A DNA stretch of 64,000 nt from Rosa chinensis (taxonomy: Eukaryota; Streptophyta; Magnoliopsida; Rosales; Rosaceae): NCBI RefSeq assembly GCF_002994745.2, contig NW_020126838.1:62001-126000 (forward strand), written 5' to 3'. Positions within the stretch are counted from its first letter, which is position 1. Every line of letters begins with the position of its first letter. The position numbers and the translations under genes were made by a program. Below, in pieces: positions 1 to 9,826 of the stretch. The notes below the pieces were generated by a model. It had not been told where the DNA came from, made no database searches, and saw only the letters and a program-made list of their open reading frames with translations.

Positions 1-823
1 TTGAACAAGGTTTATAATCTGAAATTTTATGATTGATTAAGGATTTTCGATCTCTATGTTGTGATTCCAAAGTTGCTTATGTGTGATTGTTCGATTGAAT
101 TTGCTTTATAGATAACTTTTCTATTTTAAACTTATGTGGTTCGAAACACTTAGGGTTTTGATATAATTGATGCTAGGATTAAGAACATGAAATCGACTTT
201 TCGTTTTGTGTAAACTTGAATCAAAGTAGTAAAGGTTTTGGACAAAATCGAATTCAATTGAAGAGGATTGCAATTAGGTGAACTTATTCATACTAAGTTG
301 TGCACTTGAGTTGATAGCCTTTCTTTGAACTTCTTGCGTTGAACATGTATGATTGACTAGCTTTCTAGGGTTTGATTACATGTTTGATAGGATTAATCTA
401 TGTGCTTTCATTTAGATTAATTAGCATTGAAAAGTAAAATATGGGAAATCGTTTGCTTTAGAATGTTTCACATGATCAACTCCTTTCACATGACTTGGAA
501 GAACAATGTAGGTTTGTATTCGAATTTAATCATGAAATCGGTTTTAATCTTTGTTTCTTACATATCATTCTTGTATTTGTGTTTTTTGTTTATACTTAGT
601 TTTATTCTTTCTTTTAATTTTCGAAAATCAAAACCTAAAACCCCCCTAAATCGTAAATTGTGTTTATATTGTGTAAATATTATACTTTGTTTTATTTTAA
701 TTGTTTATATTGTCCTACATTGACAGGTGTACCCTCAATCCCCGGAATAGAACGATCCCTATTTGCTTATACTACTAATGATGTTTAAAAGGGTTAAATT
801 ATATGCTTGCTTTGAGCGTATCA
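1..823 (+). repeat. 5' LTR of element A (3' part only)
   Basis: It is nearly identical to 27839-28662, the end of the complete A LTR. It ends GCGTATCA, 5 bases before the primer-binding site. The last 90 bases hold the conserved U5 block with CAATCCCCGG at 736-745. A 98-codon frame at 427-723 lies in this LTR and is not considered a gene. Confidence 0.95.
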
Positions 824-828
824 ATTTT

Positions 829-846
829 TGGCGCCGTTGCCGGGGA
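829..846 (+). other. Primer-binding site (tRNA-Asp) of element A
   Basis: TGGCGCCGTTGCCGGGGA is complementary to the 3' acceptor strand plus CCA of plant tRNA-Asp, the primer known for Athila-type elements. It starts 5 bases after the LTR end. Its 3' edge (840-850) is also complementary to U5 at 735-745. Confidence 0.93.
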
Positions 847-998
847 TTGAAAAATCACTTGTTGCATTGTGAATATTGTTGTTTTCGTAAATATTATATA
901 TATGTTCATATTGTGATCGAAATTTAGTAAAGTAAATACGTAGGTTGTTTTTCATATTATTGAATACGAGTTTTATTGTGAGTTGTAAATTAAAGAAG

Positions 999-1362
999 GA
1001 ATAGGTGAAGTCGTGTTTATTAATATTAACCTAAACCCCTTATTGGTGCCTAGTTCAGGTCCCTTAAGGTTGAGGGCGGTTTTTATTAATATTCATTGAA
1101 CTGTCTTCACACCTAGGACCTTTTTCATCTAAGTAAGTATAGCCTATGTGGGATGGTGTCTAGGAAGGGGACAACGTTCATAACGGGTTTTGGATTCAGA
1201 AGTGCTTACAAATGGGCCTAAACCACATTGTGGGAGTAGCTCATGCCAAAATGGATTCTACCTATTGTGTTCGCCCTCCCCTACCTGGCCATTTCAGTAA
1301 GGTTGCCCAAAGGATGTAGAAGGAACTTTGTGTCTAGACAACTATACTTGGGCCGCACGTCC
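999..1362 (+). repeat. Conserved leader module, copy 1 (element A)
   Basis: A non-coding block that begins GGAATAGGTGAAG and ends GGGCCGCACGTCC. Nearly the same block is found at 10050-10415 (B), 20469-20833 (C), 35869-36232 (H) and, reversed, 61932-62300 (Q). It contains internally complementary stretches around the GAGGGCGG motif. Retention in coding-less elements suggests a cis-acting RNA role such as packaging or dimerisation; that role is inference. Confidence 0.8.
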
Positions 1363-1638
1363 ACTTGATTTACCACTTGGAATTTAATTCGAAATCAATG
1401 ATATTTATAACAAAAGAAAATGTTGTGTTACACTAAGGTATATTGGATTAAACATAGTCTTGAAAAGGGTAGCTGTTTCAGTCCCATTGCACATCGAGAC
1501 TCCCTGTTCGCCGTACCTAAGTGTTGAAATAATTGTAAATAAAAGAAAAGAAAAAGAAATAATTGTATAAAATTTTCGTGAATAGTAAAAATCAGGTTTT
1601 TGAAAGTATAAATGTTATTATGAGTTTTTGACCATAAT

Positions 1639-1890
1639 GGAATAGGTGAAGGACTTTGTCTTTAACATTAGTCTTGCACCCTTCTCTTTCATGTGGCGCA
1701 CCTTAGTAGCATAGGGTGTCTAGGTTGATTGAATACGAGAAGTGCTAGCAAAGGGTCTCGTCCCCTGCTAAATAAGTGAGCTGAGCTCCGCCAAAATCGT
1801 TTCTCTACTACCTGGCTCTATGTGAAAAGAGTTACCAAAAGATTGAGAAAGGCGACTAGTATTAAGGATCGAGCCCTTGGGCCGCACGTC
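1639..1890 (+). repeat. Conserved leader module, diverged copy 2 (element A)
   Basis: A second, shorter relative of the upstream module. It shares GGAATAGGTGAAG at the start, the GTGTCTAGG, AGAAGTGCT, GCCAAAATCG and TACCTGG steps in the same order, and GGGCCGCACGTC at the end. A further copy of its central part lies downstream of pol at about 15140-15345. It ends about 250 bases before the gag start codon. Confidence 0.7.
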
Positions 1891-2140
1891 TAAACCTTGG
1901 TTAAGGGCTTATAATGGGATTCAAACTTTTCTTAACTATGCCATACCCTAATTAAAATTGTTTATATGTAACATTATACTTTGTGGAATTTTTGTAATTT
2001 ATACTTCTCTTTATACTTGTAAATTCGTGAATAGTAAATCGTGAATAGTGATATTTATGTATAAATCATTAACTTGTATTTACTTCACTATACATTTTAC
2101 TAACTTCTCTAAATTTTAATAATGTTCAGGATTTCTATGA

Positions 2141-3612
2141 ATGACCGAGCCTGCTAGACCTTCTACAGTTAAAGAAATTGAAGCAAGGATCGCTTGTTTG
2201 AAGAATTCTTCACTCCTTGAGTACAAAAAGCCCTCTTCTCCAACATATAAGGAATACACAGTTAACGATCAAGGGAGGAGGCTGTTTCCTTCTGAAGGGT
2301 CAGTATCACCTAGTGTTTCGTCCAACTCACTTACACCTCAGAATTCACCACCTGGTTCACCACCCCTGAAGAAAACGTTAGAATGGCCTCTATTAGAGAA
2401 CTCTCTTCATCTGTGGTTCAAGAAGGACTTCCTACAAGTATTGTGTACCCTGCACCTGCCCTAGGAAAGACTGCGGATTTTGAGCTGAAGAGTGGATTGC
2501 TTCATAGACTTCCAACGTTCCATGGCCTCAATATGGAAGATGCCAACAAGCATCTTAGGGAATTTCAGTCTGTGTGTATCAACATGCTACCACAAGGAGC
2601 GGATGAGAATATCCTTAAGATGAAGGCCTTTCCCTTTTCTCTAGCTGACCGTGCCAAAGACTGGCTCTATGAACTTCCCTCTGGACGAATTACATCTTGG
2701 AACACTATGATGAAGGCATTCTTAGAGAAGTACTTCCCAGCTTCCAAGATCATCACACTCAGAAAGAAGATAAGTGGAATCAAGCAAGCTCAAGATGAAT
2801 CTTATTCCGCTTATTATGAGAGGTTCTCATCCTTGATTGCACAATGTCCTCAACATCAGATGAAGGAAGAAACCTTGCTTACTTGTTTTTATGAAGGTCT
2901 CCTACCCTTGGAACGTGACATGTTAGATGCTGCAGCTGGGGGAGCCTTTGTAGACAAGTCACCTGCTGAAGGGCGAGCTATGATTGAGAATAGAGCAAAG
3001 AATGCCCAACAGTATGAGGGTGTGGGTCTCACAACTAGGAAGGTGAGTGAGATAGGTACTTCGGTCATTGAGGATAGATTAAATAAACTCACCCTTCTCA
3101 TGGATCAAGTTGTGAGTGCAAAGGGAATATTGCAAGCTTGTGGAGTGTGTTCTATGCAAGGGCATGTGACTGATCAATGCCCTCAGTTATCAGAGAGTGG
3201 AGGATGGGAATCGTTGAACGCCATTGGAGGTTACCAAGGAAATCATGGGGGCCCTCAACGTCCAAGATATGATCCTTACTCAAACACTTACAATCCTGGA
3301 TGGAGGGACCACCCCAACTTCAAGTGGACAAACAATGAAAACACTCAGAATCCCCTTGGAGGAAATTTCCAACGTCCTCAAGCACCACCATCTTTCAAGG
3401 GTCATCTTTTCAAGGACCTCAAGGACCACCATTCCAAAGGCCTTACATGCAGAACCAACATGCTTCAGGAAGCTCAAATCAAAGCGTCAACTATGACAAG
3501 ATGTTTGAAGCTCTCACCAGTTCTACTCAAGCTTTGGTTCAAGGACAACAGACCCACACCAAAGACATTGCAGATCTTAAGAACCAAATGGGTCAAGTTG
3601 TGGACTTTATGA
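2141..3612 (+). pseudogene. gag: gag of element A, broken by two frameshifts
   Basis: Encodes the retrotransposon capsid/nucleocapsid polyprotein that forms the cytoplasmic particle. The start at 2141 (MTEP) is chosen because the intact gag of element Q starts with the same residues. Reading runs in one frame from 2141 to about 2370, then a second frame (open from before 2383 to 3612), then passes to the pol frame somewhere between about 3395 and 3447. Each change is of the kind caused by loss of one base. The capsid core (FPFSLADRAKDWLYELP at about 2626-2676) and a CCHC zinc knuckle (C-x2-C-x4-H-x4-C, 3139-3180) are both present. In Q the matching region is one open frame, so these breaks are damage rather than programmed shifts; a programmed shift at the second site is possible but less likely. 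This copy should not make a normal Gag. Confidence 0.88.
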
Positions 3613-6600
3613 GCAAGATTCATGAAACTGGGAAACTCCCTAGTAACACCATACGAAATCCTAAGGGAAATGTGGAGAATGCATCTTTGGTGACTACTAG
3701 AAGTGGAAAGGTGTTTGTGGATCACCCTAAGAAAGCCAAGGAGGCTCAAGTGGCCATTGAAGTTGATGAGGAACAAGAAGCTACCAAGAAGAGCCTTGAA
3801 AAGGACCCTGCAACGTCCAAAGAAGAAACTAGGACGTCCTCCCCTTCTAAAGCAAAACCGAAACCTAAAGGTAATGATTCTCACTTGTCTAATTCGGTTA
3901 TTGCTAATCCTTCTTCGTCCTGTATGCCCTTTCCACGCAGATTTGCTAAGTCAAAGAAGGATGAAAGTGACCAAGCTATCTTGGAAACTTTCAAGAAGGT
4001 GCAAGTTAATCTACCCCTCCTTGAGGCTATCAAGCAAGTGCCTAGGTATGCTAAGTTCTTGAAAGAGCTTTGTACCTCAAGGAGAAACAAAGGTGAGAAG
4101 GAGGTAGTCAAGGTAAGTGAGAACGTATCTGCCTTAATTCAGAGGAAACTACCCCACAAATGCAAGGATCCTGGAAGTTTTACGATTCCATGCACTATTG
4201 GTAACTCTAGGTTTGAGAATGCTATGTTAGACTTAGGGGCATCTGTGAATGTCATGCCCTATTCTGTTTATGAAACCCTAGGTCTAGGTGAGCTTAAATC
4301 TAATAATGTTATCATTCAGTTAGCTGACAGGTCTAACGCATACCCTAGAGGTTTGTTGGAAGATGTTCTTGTGCAGGTTAATCATCTTTTCTTTCCAGCT
4401 GACTTCTATGTGTTGGAGATGGAAGAATCCCCAGTGAGTTCAACGCCATTGCTATTGGGTCGCCCTTTCTTAAGGACGGCCAGGACCAAGATAGATGTGT
4501 ATGATGGCTCTCTCACCATGGAATTTGATGGTGACGTTATTGGCTTCAACATATTTGAAGCTATGAGGTATCCTCTTGATGTTCATGATTGTTTTTCTAT
4601 TGATATTCTGGACAATCTTGCACAGGAAATGTTTGATATCATGAATGAGGATACTTTGGTCACCACACTCGAGCAAGGAGTGGGATACACCAAGGATGGC
4701 GTCACACTCCATGAAGATGTGCTCAAGGAAACATGTGAGGACGAAATCATTGCTAATGTGTCCTTCCTTGAGGCATCATCCCTTGTAGGTAAGTCTCCTC
4801 CACCCTTGTCCATTCAGTTATCTGCTAATAAAACTTTACCTTCAGTGGTTCAGGCACCAGAACTTGAACTCAAACCTCTACCAGACCACTTGAAGTATGT
4901 CTACTTAGGAGACAAGGAGACTTTACCCGTGATAGTGTCCTCCTCTCTTACTTCTCCTAAAGAGGAGAGATTGGTGGAGATGTTGAAACAACACAAGACC
5001 GCCATAGGATGGACATTGGCGGATATCAAGGGAATTAGCCCCACTACTTGCGTCCATAGGATACTTCTTGAGGAGGGGACAAAACCCACTAGAGAGGCTC
5101 AACGTCGTCTCAACCCTCCTATGATGGAAGTCGTGAAGAAGGAGGTCATCAAACTCCTAGATTGTGGCGTCATATACCCAATTTCAGACTCCAAATGGGT
5201 GTCCCCAGTTCAAGTTGTACCTAAGAAGTCAGGAGTGACTGTTGTGAAGAATGCAGAGAACGAATTGGTGCCCCAAAGGACAGTTACTGGCCACAGAGTT
5301 TGCATTGACTACAGGAAGCTCAACGCAACAACAAGGAAAGATCACTTTCCCCTTCCATTCATTGATCAGATGCTTGAGCGTTTGGCTGGTCATGATTACT
5401 ACTGCTTCTTGGATGGCTACTCAGGGTACAATCAGATTGCCATAGCCAATGAAGACCAAGAGAAGACGACATTCACTTGTCCCTTTGGAACATTTGCTTA
5501 TCGACGTATGCCCTTTGGACTATGCAACGCCCCAGGTACCTTTCAAAGGTGTATGGTAAGTATCTTTTCAGATTATATTGAGAAAATCATAGAGGTATTC
5601 ATGGATGACTTTTCTGTTTTTGGAAAAAGCTTTGATGATTGTCTTAATAATCTGGAAATTATTTTAAAGCGTTGTGTGGAAACTAACCTTGTGTTAAATT
5701 GGGAAAAATGTCATTTCATGGTTAGACAAGGTATAGTGCTAGGACATATTGTCTCTTCTAGGGGAATTGAGGTTGATAAAGCTAAGGTAGACCTTGTGCG
5801 TTACTTACCCTCTCCCACTTCTGTGAGAGAGATTCGTTCTTTTCTTGGCCATGCAGGGTTTTACAGGAGATTTATCAAGGATTTTTCCAAGATTTCGAGA
5901 CCTCTATGCCAACTACTCCAAAAGGATGTGTCGTTTGTGTTTGACAAGGAGTGTCAAGAGGCCTTTGACAAGCTCAAGGAGCTATTAACGTCTGCCCCTA
6001 TCATGCTACCTCCAGATTGGTCCTTGCCCTTTGAGTTGATGTGTGACGCCTCTGACTATGCAGTTGGAGCTGTTTTGGGGCAAAGGAAGGACAAACGACC
6101 TTATGCCATCTACTACGCCTCAAGGACTCTGAATGATGCACAACTGAACTACTCCACTACAGAGAAAGAGCTCCTTGCAGTTGTTTTTGCCCTTGAGAAG
6201 TTTCGTTCCTACTTACTTGGTACCAAGGTGATTATTTATACTGACCATGCAGCTTTGAAGTACTTGATGACCAAGAAGGAGGCGAAACCAAGGCTCATTA
6301 GATGGATCCTACTCTTGCAAGAGTTTGACGTTGAAATCAAGGACAAGAAGGGTAGTGAGAACGTGGTAGCTGACCACTTGAGTCGTTTGGTGCACGCAGA
6401 AGACCCTCTCCCTTTGGTGGAGACGTTTCCAGATGAACAACTCTTTGGAATCCAGGTAAGTGAACCATGGTATGCGGATATTGTGAATTACATTGTTTCT
6501 AGGAAGATTCCTGATACCATGTCACGTGCTCATAGAGATAGGCTTAAGAAAACTGTTAAGCAATATGTTTGGGATGACCCTTATCTGTGGAAATATTGCT

Positions 6601-7766
6601 CTGATCAATTGATTAGGAGATGTGTGCCTGAACATGAACATAATGCCATACTTTCTTTTTGCCATTCTAAAGCATGTGGAGGTCACTTTGGGTCTAAGAA
6701 AACTGCGTTTAAAGTGTTGGAATCCGGGTTCTTTTGGCCAACGTTATTTAAGGATGCATATGCATATTGTTTGACTTGTGATAGATGCCAAAGAACAGGA
6801 AATCTAAGCTCTAGAGATCAAATGCCTTTATCTAATATCATAACTGTTGAAATATTTGATGTCTGGGGTATAGATTTCATGGGACCTTTTCCTTCATCTT
6901 TTGGATTTCTCTATATCTTGCTTGCTGTGGATTATGTGTCGAAATGGGTGGAGGCAAAAGCCACTCGAACTAATGACTCTAAGGTTGTTGCAGATTTTAT
7001 CAAGTCTAACATCTTTAGCAGGTTTGGCATGCCTAGAGTTCTCATTAGTGATGGTGGTTCCCACTTTTGCAATCGAACGATTGAGGCTCTCTTGAAGAAA
7101 TATGATGTGACACATAAGGTTTCTACACCTTATCATCCACAAAGAAGTGGGCAAGCTGAGGTCTCTAATCGTCAGATCAAGGGGATAGTGGAGAAGACTG
7201 TGAACCCCAACAGAAAGGATTGGTCCTTGCGTTTGGAGGATGCTTTGTGGGCCTACAGAACTGCATACAAAACTCCCATAGGTATGTCCCCATATCGAAT
7301 TGTCTATGGCAAACCGTGCCATTTACCTGTGGAGTTAGAGCACAAAGCTTGGTGGGCTGTGAAGCAGTTTAACATGGATCTAGATGAGGCTGGGCTTCAT
7401 AGGAAGCTACAATTGCAAGAGTTAGAGGAGATTAGGAATGATGCTTTCGAAAGTGCCAAGATCTACAAGGAAAAGACTAAGGCCTTCCATGATAAGATGA
7501 TTCGTAGGAAGACTTTTGTTGTGGGACATAAAGTTCTTTTATTCCATTCTCGTCTTAAACTCTTTCCAGGTAAACTTCGTTCTCGTTGGATTGGACCTTT
7601 TGTTATTACTCATGTGTTTCCTCATGGAGCTGTGCAGATAAAGAGTGAACAAACAGGTAACGAGTTCAAAGTGAATGGCCATCGCCTCAAGCCATACTAT
7701 GAGACGTTTGTGGAGCATGACGTGGAGGATGTACCCCTCCAAAACGCTCCACAACATGAGGATTAA
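3447..7766 (+). CDS. pol: Pol polyprotein of element A (protease, RT, RNase H, integrase)
   Basis: An open frame of 1439 codons from the first Met at 3447. The start is nominal: residues 1 to about 75 are the tail of Gag, and the original frame probably continued from gag. Domains in order: aspartic protease with DLGAS at residues 262-266 (the Athila form of the D-T/S-G site) and LLLGRPF after it; reverse transcriptase from about residue 570, with VCIDYRKLN at 618 and FMDD at 718-721; RNase H with CDAS (Asp 867) and YTDH (Asp 933); integrase with HHCC finger (His 1073, His 1080, Cys 1111, Cys 1114), catalytic Asp 1143, Asp 1202 and Glu 1238 (35-residue spacing) and a GPF module at 1383-1385. 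No chromodomain follows, which excludes chromoviruses. All catalytic residues I looked for are present. The products would copy element RNA into DNA in particles and insert it in the nucleus. Confidence 0.95.
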   Translation: MQNQHASGSSNQSVNYDKMFEALTSSTQALVQGQQTHTKDIADLKNQMGQVVDFMSKIHETGKLPSNTIRNPKGNVENASLVTTRSGKVFVDHPKKAKEAQVAIEVDEEQEATKKSLEKDPATSKEETRTSSPSKAKPKPKGNDSHLSNSVIANPSSSCMPFPRRFAKSKKDESDQAILETFKKVQVNLPLLEAIKQVPRYAKFLKELCTSRRNKGEKEVVKVSENVSALIQRKLPHKCKDPGSFTIPCTIGNSRFENAMLDLGASVNVMPYSVYETLGLGELKSNNVIIQLADRSNAYPRGLLEDVLVQVNHLFFPADFYVLEMEESPVSSTPLLLGRPFLRTARTKIDVYDGSLTMEFDGDVIGFNIFEAMRYPLDVHDCFSIDILDNLAQEMFDIMNEDTLVTTLEQGVGYTKDGVTLHEDVLKETCEDEIIANVSFLEASSLVGKSPPPLSIQLSANKTLPSVVQAPELELKPLPDHLKYVYLGDKETLPVIVSSSLTSPKEERLVEMLKQHKTAIGWTLADIKGISPTTCVHRILLEEGTKPTREAQRRLNPPMMEVVKKEVIKLLDCGVIYPISDSKWVSPVQVVPKKSGVTVVKNAENELVPQRTVTGHRVCIDYRKLNATTRKDHFPLPFIDQMLERLAGHDYYCFLDGYSGYNQIAIANEDQEKTTFTCPFGTFAYRRMPFGLCNAPGTFQRCMVSIFSDYIEKIIEVFMDDFSVFGKSFDDCLNNLEIILKRCVETNLVLNWEKCHFMVRQGIVLGHIVSSRGIEVDKAKVDLVRYLPSPTSVREIRSFLGHAGFYRRFIKDFSKISRPLCQLLQKDVSFVFDKECQEAFDKLKELLTSAPIMLPPDWSLPFELMCDASDYAVGAVLGQRKDKRPYAIYYASRTLNDAQLNYSTTEKELLAVVFALEKFRSYLLGTKVIIYTDHAALKYLMTKKEAKPRLIRWILLLQEFDVEIKDKKGSENVVADHLSRLVHAEDPLPLVETFPDEQLFGIQVSEPWYADIVNYIVSRKIPDTMSRAHRDRLKKTVKQYVWDDPYLWKYCSDQLIRRCVPEHEHNAILSFCHSKACGGHFGSKKTAFKVLESGFFWPTLFKDAYAYCLTCDRCQRTGNLSSRDQMPLSNIITVEIFDVWGIDFMGPFPSSFGFLYILLAVDYVSKWVEAKATRTNDSKVVADFIKSNIFSRFGMPRVLISDGGSHFCNRTIEALLKKYDVTHKVSTPYHPQRSGQAEVSNRQIKGIVEKTVNPNRKDWSLRLEDALWAYRTAYKTPIGMSPYRIVYGKPCHLPVELEHKAWWAVKQFNMDLDEAGLHRKLQLQELEEIRNDAFESAKIYKEKTKAFHDKMIRRKTFVVGHKVLLFHSRLKLFPGKLRSRWIGPFVITHVFPHGAVQIKSEQTGNEFKVNGHRLKPYYETFVEHDVEDVPLQNAPQHED

Positions 7767-7812
7767 ATGGAGGTACAAGTCTAGGCTGAAAGACTATAAA
7801 CATTAAGCGCTG

Positions 7813-9826
7813 TGATAGGAGCATTTTAATGCGACATTTTAACTGTTATTTCCCTATATTTTCTGCGTTATTTTCTTAATAAAACTCTGTTTAGGAAAGT
7901 TTCCATTCTTCGAATGGGAAAGTTCCTAATTGTAGAAAGTTTCCGTTTTGTAGTTTCTATTTTCCATTTTTAGAAAGTTTCCATTTTAGTTTAAGAAAGT
8001 TTCCATTTCTTATTTTAGAAAGCTTCTATTTTCAGGTTTTTGGAATAAATAAGCTGAATTGAGTTCATAAATGGAACGAGAAGCTTTATGAAGATGACAT
8101 GGCAAGGAGGAAATCAAGGAAGAGTTTTTAAAAAGGAAAATATATTTTCCTTGGGTATTAAATTTGCCGTGTCATACCTAAGGAAAAATAAGGTGACAAC
8201 GTGGGAATTAAAGATGATTGATTGAGGATTTCAAGGGGAGATTTTCTTGGGAGATTTTTATGGAAAGAAATATTGTTGGAGGAGTAAATTGGTGTGATTG
8301 CCAACGTGAAAATCAGAAATAATCAAGGAGATGACGCAAAGAGAGATTCAAGGGAGATATTTATGGAAGGAAAATATGTGTGCACCAAGGAAAAGCTCAA
8401 AAGGCGTCCAGATTCATCCCTAAATTCCCTAAAGGAATGTTGGCCGAAATTCATGAAGAAAATCAGAATAATTTCAAGGAAATTCGGCAATTAAATATTA
8501 GGGAGTTATTTTAGAGAATTTTGATTGGTTGGAACACATCACAAGGCTTACTTGGCATTCTATGATTGGTTGGACCACATCACAAGCTTACTTGGCGAAT
8601 TATCATTGGTTGAAGCTATGTGGAAAATTCTGATTGCTTTGTGAACCCTAGCCGTGCTCCTATATATACCCACCTCTTTGACATTGAGAAGGGTTCCTCT
8701 TCCCATACAATTTACACTTTAGAAAAAAATCAGAAAATCTTCTTAGCATAGCCGTGAGTTTCTCCATCCTCTAGTCATCTCCACGAGTTCAAGCAAGGCC
8801 AAGGGAGAAGAAGCATAGCCGTGAGCATCCATCATCCATCTCCAACCTTGAAGCTTGCTTTCGAGATTCAAGAGACCACCACATCAATCGTTCATCACCA
8901 TCCCCATCTCACGGTGTAATCCGATTCTCCTTTGTAACCTTTGCTTTGAATTTCGTTGGTTATGAACTAGTTGACATATGTGTTTGAACAAATATTAATT
9001 TCTGGAATTTTTATGATTAATTGAGAATTTTCAGATTCATATTATTGTGATTCGAGAGTTGCTTATGTGGGTTTGTTTAATTAAATTTGCGTTATAGATA
9101 ACTTTTGTATTTTAATCTTATGTGGTTGCAAACACTTAGGGTTTCGATATAATTGGTGCTAGGTTTAAGAACATGAAATCGACTTTTCGTTTTGTGTAAA
9201 CTTGAATCAAAGTAGTAAAGGTTTTGTACAAAGATCGAATTTAATTAACGAGGATTGCAATTAGGTGGACTTTTCCATACTAAGTTGTACACTTGAGTTG
9301 ATAGCCTTTCTCTATGTGTAATGCGTTAAACATGACATGATTGACTAGCTTTCTAGGGTTTGATTGCATGTTTGATAGGATTAATCTAGGTGCTTTCGCT
9401 TAGGTTAATTAGCATTGAAAAGTAAAAAATGGGAATTCATTTGCTTTCGAATGTTTCACATGATGAACTCCTTTCTCATGACTTAGATGAACAATATTAG
9501 GGTTTGAGTCAATTTTAATCATATGTTTCGATTTTGATCTTTGTTCTCTCATTCCATTCGTATTTTTATGTTTTTGCATTTTAATTGTTTTGTTAACTTA
9601 GTTTTATTTTCGAAAAACCAAAAACAATATCCCCCCTTTTTCGTGTACACTGTTTATAGTTGTGAATATCTTTGTAAATATTATACTTTGTTTTAATTTT
9701 AGTTGTTTAATTGTTTGATAATGACAGGTGTACCCTCAATCCCCGGAATAGAACGATCCCTACTTATTACATACTACTAACGATATTTTCAGGGTTAAAT
9801 TATGCGCTTGCTTTTTAGCTGCATCA
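7813..9826 (+). repeat. 5' LTR of element B
   Basis: Starts TGATAGGAGC and ends TAGCTGCATCA, 2014 bp. U3 carries a degenerate tandem array of AGAAAGTTTCCATTTT-like units at about 7890-8040. A TATA box is at 8661-8668. U5 carries the conserved TGTACCCTCAATCCCCGG block near 9730-9750. Close relatives are solo LTRs M and P and LTR E. Confidence 0.95.
8661..8668 (+). promoter_or_regulatory. LTR promoter TATA box (element B)
   Basis: TATATATA stands in a GC-richer setting (GTGCTCC before it). The equivalent is present in the 3' LTR at 13651-13658. It marks the U3/R boundary, with transcription expected some 25-35 bases downstream. Confidence 0.65.

Noticed and set aside
427..723. Hydrophobic 98-codon frame in the LTR of A, with relatives at 17553-17768, 28266-28463 and 38853-39149.
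   Set aside because: It is in the T-rich R/U5 part of the LTR, its frame differs between subtypes, and the hydrophobicity follows from T-rich sequence.
829..846. Possible tRNA gene, because the sequence matches tRNA-Asp.
   Set aside because: Only the complement of the 3' 18 bases is present, next to an LTR end. It is a primer-binding site.
6894..7322. Reverse 142-codon frame opposite the integrase.
   Set aside because: A shadow of pol, which has clear catalytic residues on the plus strand.
7905..8040. GAAAGTTTC repeats as heat-shock elements.
   Set aside because: Heat-shock elements need GAA and TTC separated by two bases; here the spacing is three, so the match fails.
8294..8494. A 66-codon frame in the B-type LTR, repeated at 13284-13484, 29132-29332, 48895-49095 and 53984-54178.
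   Set aside because: It lies in U3 upstream of the TATA box, and the copies are alike because the LTRs are. It has no recognisable domain, and one copy has an internal deletion. Not supported as a gene, though a U3-encoded peptide cannot be excluded.
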